A stretch of 64,000 bases of DNA. Source: Paenibacillus contaminans. Lineage in GTDB: Bacteria; Bacillota; Bacilli; Paenibacillales; NBRC-103111. Position numbers and translations under genes: made by a program. Location: assembly GCF_003285015.1 (NCBI RefSeq), contig NZ_QMFB01000007.1, positions 248,001 through 312,000 on the forward strand. The letters run 5' to 3'. Positions 1-8,536 of the stretch are shown in pieces; position 1 is the stretch's first letter, and the number at the start of each line of letters is the position of its first letter. A model generated the notes under the pieces. It was given only the letters and a program-made list of their open reading frames with translations, made no database searches and was not told the DNA's origin.

Positions 1-1105
1 CCGGGAAGTGATCCTTGATCGTGCCGTCAACGGTTTAAAACGATGCAGGCAGCGCGTAGGCGCGGAAACGTACAACGAGATCGTAGGTGCGTTCACTTCG
101 GGAATTCCGGCATTCAATCGACTTGTCCAACAAATGGTCGGCAGAGAGGCCGATGTTAGTTTTTTCGACAAACTGCTCCGAGACCAGATGGTGACCGTTC
201 TGAAAAACGAGCGAATAGAAAAGCAGCAGTTTCTCGAAAAGGTCAAAACGGTTCGAGAGCAAATCGACAGACTGCTGCTCATTCCAAAGCAGGACGGGAT
301 TCCTCCGATGAAGGAAGCGATAATCGACGCCGCCAATTACAGTCTCGATGGGGGAGGCAAACGTCTGCGGCCCATACTGGCTTGGGTCATGGGAGTCGAG
401 GAATACGGGCTTCAGGCAGCCGCGATCGCTCCGCTGCTGAGATCGGTGGAATATATGCATACAGCCTCGCTGATCTTCGACGATTTGCCGTCTCAGGACA
501 ACGCGACCGTCCGCAGGGGGCGTCCAACCCTACATGAGGTGCACGATAGCGCCACTGCGGAATTGACCGGCCTGTTTCTGATCCAAAAGGCGGTAGAGGA
601 ACAGGCTTCCCTGGACGGGTTTGAGCCCAAAGTCGTGATGTCCCTGATGCAATATTCGTCGCAAAAAGCGGGGGACATGTGCGCCGGACAGGCGATGGAT
701 TTGCAATCCAAAGGAAAAGTGCTGACACTGGAGCAGTTAAACGGCATATGTTTTTACAAAACCGGAATCGCCTTCGAGGCCTCACTGGTCATGCCGGCCA
801 TTCTCGCTAAAGCCGAGGCGGAGGAAATTGCCGGTTTGAAAAGATTTGCCTACCATACGGGAATTGCCTTTCAGATCAAGGATGACTTGCTTGATGCGGA
901 AGGGGATGTGCATGTACTAGGGAAGCCAGCAGGCAAAGACATCGATAATAGCACCTCGACTTTCGTGACCGTCCTGGGCCGGGAAGGCGCCAAAAAAGAG
1001 ATGTGGGAGCATTACTGCCTCGCCATGAACGAGCTGAAAAAGCTGCCGCGCAATCCCGTATTTTTGAAGCATTTGCTGACTTATATCATTAGCCGGGATA
1101 ATTGA
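1..1105 (+). CDS. Polyprenyl (isoprenyl) diphosphate synthase, 5' end outside window
   Basis: This is a trans-isoprenyl diphosphate synthase, which condenses isopentenyl diphosphate with an allylic diphosphate in the cytoplasm. The GGGKRLRP motif is followed by a first Asp-rich motif DDLPSQD (near position 480) and a second Asp-rich motif IKDDLLD (near 880). These are the two Mg-binding motifs of the family. The reading frame is open to the left edge, so the gene probably begins upstream and the GTG at 8 is only the first possible start inside the window. The roughly 90 residues before GGGKRLRP are already longer than usual for a simple FPP/GGPP synthase, so there may be an extra N-terminal domain. 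Chain length specificity cannot be read. Confidence 0.85.
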   Translation, partial: REVILDRAVNGLKRCRQRVGAETYNEIVGAFTSGIPAFNRLVQQMVGREADVSFFDKLLRDQMVTVLKNERIEKQQFLEKVKTVREQIDRLLLIPKQDGIPPMKEAIIDAANYSLDGGGKRLRPILAWVMGVEEYGLQAAAIAPLLRSVEYMHTASLIFDDLPSQDNATVRRGRPTLHEVHDSATAELTGLFLIQKAVEEQASLDGFEPKVVMSLMQYSSQKAGDMCAGQAMDLQSKGKVLTLEQLNGICFYKTGIAFEASLVMPAILAKAEAEEIAGLKRFAYHTGIAFQIKDDLLDAEGDVHVLGKPAGKDIDNSTSTFVTVLGREGAKKEMWEHYCLAMNELKKLPRNPVFLKHLLTYIISRDN

Positions 1106-1120
1106 CGTGAGCAACATAAC

Positions 1121-1150
1121 AACAGGCTGCCGGCATAAACGGCAGCTTGT
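1121..1150 (+). terminator. Terminator-like hairpin after polyprenyl synthase
   Basis: An 11-bp stem (one G-U pair) with the GGCTGCCG/CGGCAGC core sits 16 nt after the stop codon. The T tract behind it is weak (cttcta). It belongs to the hairpin family that recurs across the window. Confidence 0.5.
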
Positions 1151-1332
1151 CTTCTAAAGAGAAGTGGAGATCGTACACTTGTAAGGAGGAAGTTGACATT
1201 TACGTTTTAGACAAATAAGCTTAATTGAAAATAAATAGGGTAGATTTGGGAACCTTTTATTTTGTTTTTTCGTTATACAAAAGGAATGATAGAATTTATC
1301 TTCATAGTTATGAATACTCGGAGGGTCGGCCG

Positions 1333-3201
1333 GTGGAATTTATCAAATTAACTTGTCCAAATTGTAATGGAAAAATCGAAAATAAAACAGGGAAAACATT
1401 CAAATGTCCTTATTGTGAAACGGAATTATTGTTGAAGGAGAATAACGTCTATTATGTTGACCAAACGATCAACAACTACTACGGGACATCTCCTGCGAAT
1501 ACGGCAGCACAACCAAAGGCGAATGTAAAGACGGTATTCATTGTGGCGCTCGTACTGATTTGTTCTATAGTCGGCTATTTCCTTTTGACTAACAATAAAT
1601 CGGATGACAGCAGGGAAGTAAAGTTATCGATTCGATCCATGCCTGAGAGCGAAGTCCTTCTGTTCTTTTTGAAAGATATTTTTAACAAAGGTGCTGCTAT
1701 GCCTACAGAAGAAGAAATCGCAAGCATCCGTTATTTGTCTACTCGCAAATATGAAGATCAATGGCACTTTGCGTATAGCTTTGACGATCCGTTCACGAAT
1801 GAGCAAGCTAAAATTTCCGATTATGTCATTACGGATAAGATATTGAATACGCAAAGAATCGAACAAAAAGACTTTGAGACATTTAGCGGACTAACGGAGT
1901 TACATTTGATGAACGAATACGAAATTTCGCAAAGTCGGAAAGTGAGTTTTCGACACTTAAAAGGGTTAAAAGGTTATACGGGCGGCTTTAACGAATCATT
2001 TAGCTCGTTTGCACATTATTTTGGCGATAAAGCTAAAATAGTAGAACTCTCTACCCAAATTCGAAGCAATGCGGAAATGGCTTTATTGTTAGAGTTTCCG
2101 AATTTACAATCGCTTGAAATTACATATGTCGATGAATCCGTTACAGACTTCCATCTGCTGAATCAGCTGCCGTTAAAGTCATTAGGAATAACGTTTATCA
2201 ATGATGTAAAGTGGTTGTCTTCATTAACCGGTTTAGAGTCGTTGGCGATAAATTATAGCGATGCAACAGATTTCAGTTCGCTTTATTCACTGAGTCAATT
2301 ACAAGAGTTGAAGCTTTCGTTTGTAAAGAATTTAAAAACGCTTGATTTTATTCAAAACATGCCTAACCTGCAATCGCTCGATATTGAGAATGCCGCCATT
2401 ACGAATTTAGAACGCCTTAGAAATAAGCAATCGTTGACGAAGCTGCATGTATCATCTCTAAGTCAATTGGGATCTGTTGAGGTTGTGAATAGCTTGACTT
2501 CACTGACCGATTTATCGATAACCGGTTATTATGGATCTGAATCGGCATTCTCGTTGCCGAATTTAAAGAAAGCTGAATTATCAACTTCTTTCCTAACAAA
2601 GTTAGAGGCGCCTGCTTTAAAATCTTTAACTGTTTATATACGAGGCATAGGGAATGATTTGAATGGAGCAGATTTAGTGAAGTACCCGCAGTTAGAACAA
2701 CTTTCAGTGATGGAAGGAACCTTTAAAGGTATCCGTTCTTTAAATAGTCTGCCTAGTTTGCAAACATTAAATCTAAATGAGACGTCTTTTTACGAGGAAA
2801 CGAGTGCGGTTTTCAATTTGCAGCATGTAAAAACGATAAATTGTTATGAATGTAAGCTCGAATTTAATGATCAGGCTCCGCTTTCAAATAACACACTGGA
2901 ACATTTAACTTTGAATCATGCATATTTTCAAATAGGTAATGAGAATGTGAATGAAATGGATAACGTATTGCCTCACTTTGCTAATTTGACAGCCTTACGT
3001 TCATTTACGATGCAAGACAGTTCGCTTCAATCGTTGGATTTCATGAAAAAATGGCAACAAATTGAGGTGCTTCATTTAGAAAATAACGCTATTTCAAATG
3101 TAGAGCCTCTGGTGAATCTGAAAAAATTACAAAAAGTATATATTTTGGGGAATCAAGTGCAAAACAAATCTGTTCTTGATAATGGGATTTTGATTTATTG
3201 A
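1333..3201 (+). CDS. Zinc-ribbon, single-TM, leucine-rich-repeat protein
   Basis: The start is a GTG preceded by GGAGGG with a 7-nt spacer. An in-frame TTG at 1225 lacks such a site. The first 35 residues form a zinc ribbon with two CPxC knuckles (CPNC and CPYC). A linker and one transmembrane helix (about residues 60-80) follow. The rest is irregular leucine-rich repeats of the LxxLxI type, dense from about residue 290 to the end. The topology is probably a cytoplasmic zinc ribbon with an external LRR domain, which suggests a binding or sensing role. The sequence is AT-richer than the flanking polyprenyl synthase. No enzymatic motif is seen. Function is not recognised. Confidence 0.75.
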   Translation: MEFIKLTCPNCNGKIENKTGKTFKCPYCETELLLKENNVYYVDQTINNYYGTSPANTAAQPKANVKTVFIVALVLICSIVGYFLLTNNKSDDSREVKLSIRSMPESEVLLFFLKDIFNKGAAMPTEEEIASIRYLSTRKYEDQWHFAYSFDDPFTNEQAKISDYVITDKILNTQRIEQKDFETFSGLTELHLMNEYEISQSRKVSFRHLKGLKGYTGGFNESFSSFAHYFGDKAKIVELSTQIRSNAEMALLLEFPNLQSLEITYVDESVTDFHLLNQLPLKSLGITFINDVKWLSSLTGLESLAINYSDATDFSSLYSLSQLQELKLSFVKNLKTLDFIQNMPNLQSLDIENAAITNLERLRNKQSLTKLHVSSLSQLGSVEVVNSLTSLTDLSITGYYGSESAFSLPNLKKAELSTSFLTKLEAPALKSLTVYIRGIGNDLNGADLVKYPQLEQLSVMEGTFKGIRSLNSLPSLQTLNLNETSFYEETSAVFNLQHVKTINCYECKLEFNDQAPLSNNTLEHLTLNHAYFQIGNENVNEMDNVLPHFANLTALRSFTMQDSSLQSLDFMKKWQQIEVLHLENNAISNVEPLVNLKKLQKVYILGNQVQNKSVLDNGILIY

Positions 3202-3245
3202 GGTTACTACATTATCCAACTGAAAGTTAGTCAGGAGGAATTACA

Positions 3246-3944
3246 GTGCTGCTGAAAGATACGGATCAATTGGACGATCTAAAGGATTTTCTGATTAACT
3301 GGTACGGAACGTACGACAGCACCTACGGTGTGCAGGTGGATGAGATTCCAGCATATCTGCCAAAGGCGCTGCATGAATTATATGCTTTCGCAGGACGCTG
3401 GAAAGACGGTTCGGACGAACACCTCGAGAACTCCCCAGAAATTTTTCAACAACAGGATTGTCTTTATTCGGTGGAGCGGTTGAAGAAGGAGCAGGATAAG
3501 GTTACGTTTCTCGAGGAAAACCAAGCAAACTGGACTTGCCAAGTGGAGGCGGGCAACAAAGATTCACCTGTCTACTGCGACGAACGCTTGCTTTGGGATG
3601 ATGATGCAGAGGGATTTATCGTGGTAAATGACTCTTTGTATCATTTTCTGAAAAGTTTTTGTTTACAGGAGGTTGTTTTTGGCTGCAACCATCTTTATTC
3701 AATAGAAGGGAAACTTGAAAATATACAGATGTTGTTTGATAAGCCGATTGAAGATGTATGGCTAAACGGGCATTATATTGGCCCCAAAGAAGAGGGACCT
3801 ACACACGCATTTTACCTATGCGGGGACGTACTGATCATGAAACGTTTTGGTGACTATTGGTTAGGATCCAACTTTGATTTGCCTCCAGCCTTGAATAATG
3901 ATGTCTTGTCTGCAATCAAACTGAGAAGGATTAAGCCCGATTAA
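3246..3944 (+). CDS. SMI1/KNR4 (SUKH)-like protein
   Basis: A 232-residue soluble protein starting at GTG with AGGAGG upstream. The N-terminal part (IPAYLPKALHELYAFAGRW) and the acidic, aromatic-rich body resemble the SUKH superfamily. That superfamily includes many immunity proteins of contact-dependent toxins and general protein-interaction modules. There is no signal peptide or membrane segment. It lies 44 nt after the LRR gene, so the two may be cotranscribed. No toxin gene is adjacent, so an immunity role is only a family-level possibility. Confidence 0.6.
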   Translation: MLLKDTDQLDDLKDFLINWYGTYDSTYGVQVDEIPAYLPKALHELYAFAGRWKDGSDEHLENSPEIFQQQDCLYSVERLKKEQDKVTFLEENQANWTCQVEAGNKDSPVYCDERLLWDDDAEGFIVVNDSLYHFLKSFCLQEVVFGCNHLYSIEGKLENIQMLFDKPIEDVWLNGHYIGPKEEGPTHAFYLCGDVLIMKRFGDYWLGSNFDLPPALNNDVLSAIKLRRIKPD

Positions 3945-4033
3945 GTCTTTTAAAGAATGCAAGCTAGCAAGTATGTAGTAGCAATTAAAGAACAGATTTT
4001 TAAGAGTTTTTATTTGAAAAAAATGGAGGGATC

Positions 4034-4645
4034 ATGTTGCAGCAGCGCTTTAACGATATGATGAAGCAGGACGTAAAGCCGTTCCTGGCCAAGCATGGCT
4101 TCGCAAAGAAGAGTTTGAATTTCAGTAAGATATCGGAAAGCCTCATCTACATGTTCAATTTCCAAAAGTCCTCCGGCAATTCAGCGGACAATGTAATGTT
4201 TTATGTGAACTGCGGTATTTATTCAGCGGAGCTGGCACAGATACAATCCAAAGAGATTCTGACGGCACCTCAAGAAGCGGAGTGTCACTTTCGAGCAAGA
4301 ATGAGGGAAATTGTTGAGTCTGCTCCAGACCGGTTTGCAATCACTGCTGATACGAATATGAATGATTTAAGAAATACGCTGCTAAGCGGATTAGAAGAGG
4401 TTATTCATTTCTATGATACGATGACTAGTGCGAGATCCATTGTTGATTATTACACTTCAGGTCCATTTTTACATCTGGGCGAAGAGAGCTTTCAATTGTT
4501 ACTACAATCCAATGATGTAGGAGCGGCCAAACATTACTTGAAGGCATTGCATGAAAAGCACGGAACAGAACAGCGATGGACCATATTCGAAAATAAATAC
4601 AAGGCCATCTTCGATAAATACGAAGTGGAATTTAATACGCTATAA
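4034..4645 (+). CDS. DUF4304-like protein
   Basis: A 203-residue soluble protein with a GGAGGG ribosome binding site at 4025. The N-terminal segment (MMKQDVKPFLAKHGFAKKS, then NFQKSSGN and FYVNCGIY) matches the usual layout of DUF4304 proteins: a short helix, then a beta-rich domain that starts from a KxxGFxKK stretch. The role of this family is not known to me. It often occurs near SUKH-type genes in accessory islands, as here. Confidence 0.6.
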   Translation: MLQQRFNDMMKQDVKPFLAKHGFAKKSLNFSKISESLIYMFNFQKSSGNSADNVMFYVNCGIYSAELAQIQSKEILTAPQEAECHFRARMREIVESAPDRFAITADTNMNDLRNTLLSGLEEVIHFYDTMTSARSIVDYYTSGPFLHLGEESFQLLLQSNDVGAAKHYLKALHEKHGTEQRWTIFENKYKAIFDKYEVEFNTL

Positions 4646-4724
4646 GTCAGCATAGTGGACGTAAATGTGAAATCAAAGGAAGAGGTACCGTTCGGGTCAA
4701 GACATTACCTTAATGGGGACGAGC

Positions 4725-4754
4725 TTTCCACTAGGTCCCAGTTTATTGTATACT
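4725..4754 (+). promoter_or_regulatory. Possible sigma-A promoter for DinB gene
   Basis: TTTCCA (4725-4730), an 18-nt spacer, then TATACT (4749-4754), placed 24 nt before the DinB start. The -10 is good and the -35 is moderate. Confidence 0.4.
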
Positions 4755-4778
4755 TTACCATAAGAAGGAGAGGTATAT

Positions 4779-5267
4779 ATGGTCAAACAACTGATCGTCG
4801 GCGACGCAATGCATGAACTGGCCACTACGCGCCGCGTTTTGGAACGCTTGCCCGAGGAGCATATGTCGTGGAAGCCGCACGAGAAATCGATGACGCTTGG
4901 CGGGTTGGCTACCCACCTGATTAATCTGATGAACTGGCAAATCGCGATTTTACAACAAAGGGAATTCGATCTTTCGACCGTACCGCAACGGCGGGAGCCT
5001 TTGGACAAACGCGCTGACGTTCTGGAGGAGTTCGACGCGAACGTCGGCAAATTTGAAAAACTGCTAGCCGAATGTGACGAGGAAACGCTCGGCGAGGAAT
5101 GGACGCTGCGCCACGGAGACCATGTGATCCTTCGCCAACCGCGGGCGCTCGCGCTCCGCTCCTTCGGATTAAGCCACATGGTCCACCACCGTGCGCAGCT
5201 AGGGGTATACTTACGGCTTCTCGATATTCCGGTGCCGGGCATGTATGGCCCTTCGGCCGACGAGTAA
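4779..5267 (+). CDS. DinB-family (YfiT/DUF664-type) metal-binding protein
   Basis: A 162-residue four-helix-bundle DinB-like protein. Likely metal-binding histidines are seen in the expected layout: one in GLATHLINLMNWQ (about residue 46) and a C-terminal pair in SHMVHHRAQLGVYLRLL (about residue 133). The C-terminus IPVPGMYGPSADE is typical of the family. Members may act in thiol-transferase-type detoxification, but the substrate is unknown. The start has AAGGAGAGG upstream. A second DinB gene is at 28704. The gene is followed at once by a strong terminator. Confidence 0.85.
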   Translation: MVKQLIVGDAMHELATTRRVLERLPEEHMSWKPHEKSMTLGGLATHLINLMNWQIAILQQREFDLSTVPQRREPLDKRADVLEEFDANVGKFEKLLAECDEETLGEEWTLRHGDHVILRQPRALALRSFGLSHMVHHRAQLGVYLRLLDIPVPGMYGPSADE

Positions 5268-5306
5268 GCCTAATGAACGAAGGTTCTTGATTCGATACAC
5301 GCCAAA

Positions 5307-5354
5307 CAGTCGCAGGTCTCCGGCGTAACCGCCGGCACTCTGCGACTGTTTTTA
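5307..5354 (+). terminator. Rho-independent terminator after DinB gene
   Basis: CAGTCGCAG at 5307-5315 pairs with CTGCGACTG at 5340-5348, with a nested CCGGC/GCCGG inner stem, then TTTTTAT. Confidence 0.9.
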
Positions 5355-5387
5355 TAATCATTTAGCGTAATGGTCGTCACATGGCAA

Positions 5388-5687
5388 CTATAAGGGATTA
5401 TTGTCCTTCATAAACGTTTTGAACAAGCTTTCCGCATGCCGATCCCTTGTTTGCGGATCCTCGTAATCTTCCAGAACATCGATCAGATACTCTTCTCCGG
5501 GTTTAAACGCTTTGAAAATGAACTGCTCCTTATTTTCTATGCGTACATCGTGACCGCAGTCTTTAAGGCACTGCTCAAAGTCTTGTAATGTCGGCTCCTG
5601 ATTTTCCTCCAAATAAATAAGTCCTCTTAGCTGACGCGTTCCCGCCTTGCTTATAATTTTAAAATGGACGATATGTTCTCGTTTCAT
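5388..5687 (-). CDS. Conserved-looking hypothetical protein (99 aa)
   Basis: A short soluble protein with GGAGG upstream on the minus strand. It is rich in charged residues, with a beta-strand start (REHIVHFKIISKAG) and an acidic middle (LIDVLEDYEDPQTRDRHAESL). No catalytic motif or membrane segment is visible. It is convergent with the DinB gene and divergent from the AraC gene downstream. I do not recognise the family. Confidence 0.55.
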   Translation of the reverse strand: MKREHIVHFKIISKAGTRQLRGLIYLEENQEPTLQDFEQCLKDCGHDVRIENKEQFIFKAFKPGEEYLIDVLEDYEDPQTRDRHAESLFKTFMKDNNPL

Positions 5688-5878
5688 TTCTTTTTTCCTC
5701 CATTAAGCAGTCCGACATAGTTATCTTCATTCCATTGTAAATTTCGAATGATCTGCAAGGGGACAATTGATACAGACCAAGTACATTATCTCATTACTTT
5801 GGCTAGGGGAGGAAGGGTAAATGTGGAGATCCTATGAAAAATAAAAACCTGCTCAACCGATTATCTGACCTCTTGTAA

Positions 5879-5893
5879 TGAGAATTATTATCG
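5879..5893 (+). promoter_or_regulatory. Fur box upstream of AraC/siderophore gene
   Basis: TGAGAATTATTATCG fits the Bacillus 7-1-7 Fur consensus (TGATAAT N ATTATCA) with two mismatches. It lies 48 nt before the TTG start of the AraC gene and predicts iron repression. Confidence 0.7.
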
Positions 5894-5940
5894 ATTATAA
5901 TTACCCCAATTCTGCAAATGGCAATCGTGAGGTGTAGGTA

Positions 5941-7869
5941 TTGAATTGGGATGAGCAGATGCAACTGTGGAATCAGGCGGCTGCCACTGTATTGGATGTT
6001 CGCTATAAAGTGCTGTGGGAGGGGCAGGATCTGCTTTCTTATCAGCTTCCTGCGAACATCTTTCTGCTTGTGGTTAGCGGCAGCGCTTACGTGCGAATCG
6101 ATGATCATAAATGTTATCTCAAACGGCATCATCTGCTGCACGCAGGCAAAGGGATGAATGTGGATATCATGCCTGCGAAGCATGAATTTTCTTTTTATCT
6201 CGTTTACTACAAAGCAGTTCTGCCCGTTTCCAAGCCCGCTGCTAGTTTGATCGCACAGCCACAATCATTCGGCCATTTCTACCATGTTATCCTTCCGGAA
6301 CCCGGGCTGGTGCACAGCCTGGTTCGCCGAATGTACGAAGAATGGCAGCAGTCCGGCGTATTGGCCCAGATTCGTATGAAATCGATGCTGTTTGAATTTA
6401 TATATGAGTTGTTCAGTCAATTGAAGAATTCCAAAGATAGGGGCAGTCCCTCGGATCTTGTGGCGTACGCCCTGCGTTACATCCATGAGCATTACACCGA
6501 AGCCGTAAGCATGGATCAATTGGCTGATCTGCTCGGCTGCAGCAGCAGCTATATGTACAGATTGTTTAAGGCGGAGATTGGCAAAAGTCCGAATGACTAC
6601 ATCATCGGAATACGAATGGAGCAAGCACGACAATTCTTACTAACCACTAAGCTTAATCTGCGGGAAATTGCTTTATCCGTCGGCTATTCGGATGTGTATT
6701 ACTTTAGCCGGTTGTTCAAAAAACAGTTCGGGGTCTCGCCGCTTCAAACCCGCAAACGGGAGTCCGAGGATAACGCGCTCCATCTTAATCCATTAAATAC
6801 GTCACTATCCTCCATTGTTCCGCCTATGACACTCTCCTATAATCAGAATGTAAATGAAAATCATTCTCATGATGAGGGAGAGATACAATTGATTTCGAAC
6901 AACCGATCAAAATCTTCAATGACCGCCTTGGTCATGCTATGCCTGTCACTGCTCATCAGCGCGTGCCAAGCGGGCGACGGCATCAATGCAAGCACGGAAA
7001 GCAAGGGAAGCCCTTCTTCCGAAACTAGAATGTACAAGCATAAATACGGCGAGACGGAAATTCCGGCGAAACCGAAACGCGTCGTCACCGCTTATCATCT
7101 CGGACATATGCTGGCATTAGGTGAACGTCCGCTAGGTGCTGCGACTTACATTCTGCAATACTCCAAGGACGCAATGGATACGACCGGCGTCGTGGATTTG
7201 GGCGCTCCTCTTAATCTCGAGAAGATTGCCGATCTGGAGCCGGATTTGATTATCTTAATTGAAGCTTATCTCGAACCGAGCGGAGGGTATGAGGGCTTTA
7301 ATAAAATCGCACCGACCGTCGTCATTGAGGCCAATCAAGATCCGGTGAAAGATATCCGGTTGATTGGGGATTTGCTTGATAAGAAAGAAGAGGCCGAGCA
7401 ATGGATTACTAAATTTCAAGATAAGATTGCTCAAACGAAAGAACGTGTGAAGCAATCGTTCGGACCTGACGAGACTTTCACGATTCTAAATGTACGGAGC
7501 GAGAAGGCTCGGATGATTTATCGGGATCGCAATATGGGCGGCAATATTTTGTATTCGTATTGGGGATTAAAGCCGCAGGAGAAAGTTCTCAAAGATGTCA
7601 TCAACGGTATTGACGACGAATCCTCCTATCTGGACATAACAGAGGAAGCCATTCCTGAATACGTCGGCGATCATCTCATTGTGGCCGCGGCTTCCAGCGC
7701 TCAAGAGTCAGTTGATAAGCTTATGGCAAGCGGTCTGTGGAAAAATCTCGATGCCGTCAAAAACAACCGTGTGTATAAGATTGACTTCGATCAGTTTCTG
7801 TTTAACGATCCCATCTTTGCGATGAAGCAAGTCGACATTTTGGCGGATGTCCTGACCAAGAAGCGGTAA
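5941..7869 (+). CDS. AraC-type regulator fused in frame to FeuA-like siderophore-binding lipoprotein
   Basis: The frame is open for 642 codons. It starts at TTG with GAGGTG upstream. Residues 1-160 form an AraC sensor domain. Residues 175-275 carry two helix-turn-helix motifs (DQLADLLGCSSSYMYRLFK and REIALSVGYSDVYYFSRLFK). Residues 345-642 form a periplasmic-binding-protein type III domain like FeuA/FhuD (RVVTAYHLGHMLALG, LEKIADLEPDLIIL). Bacillus subtilis Btr is a known AraC regulator with a FeuA-like domain that senses bacillibactin. This case is odd because the joint contains a lipoprotein signal peptide (LLISAC) preceded by its own promoter, Fur box and ribosome binding site. The frame may therefore be two adjacent genes whose stop codon was lost, or a real fusion with a second internal product. 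A siderophore uptake or sensing role is well supported. Confidence 0.8.
   Translation: MNWDEQMQLWNQAAATVLDVRYKVLWEGQDLLSYQLPANIFLLVVSGSAYVRIDDHKCYLKRHHLLHAGKGMNVDIMPAKHEFSFYLVYYKAVLPVSKPAASLIAQPQSFGHFYHVILPEPGLVHSLVRRMYEEWQQSGVLAQIRMKSMLFEFIYELFSQLKNSKDRGSPSDLVAYALRYIHEHYTEAVSMDQLADLLGCSSSYMYRLFKAEIGKSPNDYIIGIRMEQARQFLLTTKLNLREIALSVGYSDVYYFSRLFKKQFGVSPLQTRKRESEDNALHLNPLNTSLSSIVPPMTLSYNQNVNENHSHDEGEIQLISNNRSKSSMTALVMLCLSLLISACQAGDGINASTESKGSPSSETRMYKHKYGETEIPAKPKRVVTAYHLGHMLALGERPLGAATYILQYSKDAMDTTGVVDLGAPLNLEKIADLEPDLIILIEAYLEPSGGYEGFNKIAPTVVIEANQDPVKDIRLIGDLLDKKEEAEQWITKFQDKIAQTKERVKQSFGPDETFTILNVRSEKARMIYRDRNMGGNILYSYWGLKPQEKVLKDVINGIDDESSYLDITEEAIPEYVGDHLIVAAASSAQESVDKLMASGLWKNLDAVKNNRVYKIDFDQFLFNDPIFAMKQVDILADVLTKKR
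6815..6843 (+). promoter_or_regulatory. Sigma-A promoter inside the AraC/FeuA open frame
   Basis: TTGTTC (6815-6820), exactly 17 nt, then TATAAT (6838-6843). It lies after the AraC DNA-binding domain and 46 nt before the internal lipoprotein start. Confidence 0.65.
6855..6869 (+). promoter_or_regulatory. Second Fur box, inside the AraC/FeuA open frame
   Basis: TGAAAATCATTCTCA fits the 7-1-7 Fur pattern with two mismatches. It sits directly downstream of the internal -10 box, where bound Fur would block initiation. Confidence 0.7.
6889..7869 (+). CDS. Siderophore-binding lipoprotein from internal start (alternative product)
   Basis: TTG at 6889 is preceded by GAGGGAG at 8 nt spacing. From here the frame gives a 326-residue protein with a textbook lipoprotein signal: NNRSKSS, a hydrophobic stretch, then LLISAC with the lipidated Cys at about residue 26. 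A mature PBP type III domain follows. This is the usual length of a FeuA/YfiY-type substrate-binding lipoprotein of an iron-siderophore ABC transporter. No permease or ATPase genes are adjacent in the window. The frame is the same as the upstream AraC frame, with no stop codon between. The separate product is inferred from its own promoter, Fur box, ribosome binding site and signal peptide. Confidence 0.7.
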   Translation: MISNNRSKSSMTALVMLCLSLLISACQAGDGINASTESKGSPSSETRMYKHKYGETEIPAKPKRVVTAYHLGHMLALGERPLGAATYILQYSKDAMDTTGVVDLGAPLNLEKIADLEPDLIILIEAYLEPSGGYEGFNKIAPTVVIEANQDPVKDIRLIGDLLDKKEEAEQWITKFQDKIAQTKERVKQSFGPDETFTILNVRSEKARMIYRDRNMGGNILYSYWGLKPQEKVLKDVINGIDDESSYLDITEEAIPEYVGDHLIVAAASSAQESVDKLMASGLWKNLDAVKNNRVYKIDFDQFLFNDPIFAMKQVDILADVLTKKR

Positions 7870-7975
7870 AGTTCCAGTTTACTATGGCTTCAGATTGGCG
7901 GCACGGCGAGTCCTGTCTAGGGGCTGAGTTTGACTTTGAATAAGCGGAAGTCCTCTTGCGGAATGCATAAAAGAA

Positions 7976-8003
7976 AGAGCGGAAGGCGATTGCCTTCCGC
8001 TCT
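7976..8003 (-). terminator. Terminator of minus-strand acetyltransferase gene
   Basis: A 12-bp perfect stem (AGAGCGGAAGGC with its complement) and a 4-nt loop. Read on the minus strand it is followed by TTTCTTTT. On the plus strand there is no T tract. Confidence 0.8.
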
Positions 8004-8021
8004 GCATCGTGATAAAGGTTC

Positions 8022-8294
8022 TTACGCTAAGACGTCATGGTAATCCGGGTGACGATCAAACTGACTTTTGGCAAACGGACAAAGAGGAAGGATTTTAAGC
8101 TGTTCCTCGCGGGCGTATTCAACGATGCGTTTCACAAGCGCATCCCCGACTTTCTGGCCTCGCAGGCTCTCGGAAACGAATGTATGATCCACGATGATCA
8201 AGTTATTTCCGTTCGGTACAAAGTGAATCTCGGCTGTTTTATCGCTTGCTTCGCCAAGATAAAAAGAGTTTCCGTCTTGTTTTATCTCCAACAT
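8022..8294 (-). CDS. Small GNAT-fold N-acetyltransferase-like protein (COG2388 type)
   Basis: A 90-residue short acetyltransferase of the YidJ/COG2388 type. The acetyl-CoA loop is seen as VSESLRGQKVGDALVKRIVEYAR, followed by LKILPLCPFAKSQFDRHPDY, the typical end of the family (PxCPF then Y). The substrate is unknown. GGAG lies 9 nt before the ATG on the minus strand. A clean terminator follows, so the gene is monocistronic. Confidence 0.85.
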   Translation of the reverse strand: MLEIKQDGNSFYLGEASDKTAEIHFVPNGNNLIIVDHTFVSESLRGQKVGDALVKRIVEYAREEQLKILPLCPFAKSQFDRHPDYHDVLA

Positions 8295-8396
8295 GATCCA
8301 TAGCTCCTTCGCTTAGTTTTTTTGATGTCCAACGGAATGTGTGTGATCCATGATTATTCAGGTGCCATTTTCGGAGCATACTTAAACCGAACGCGA

Positions 8397-8425
8397 TTGT
8401 CAGGTTAATCATAATTTGATAAAGT
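8397..8425 (+). promoter_or_regulatory. Possible promoter for pirin gene
   Basis: TTGTCA (8397-8402), 17 nt, TAAAGT (8420-8425). It would give a leader of about 105 nt before the pirin start. Confidence 0.4.
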
Positions 8426-8536
8426 GTCCATAGGATAAGGGAATGTGTCGTTGCTCTGTGTTCATGTTACCATGCGACAACAGATGCAGGCAACTGTTTG
8501 AGGAAGCTATATGCTTATATAGGAAGGATGATTGTG

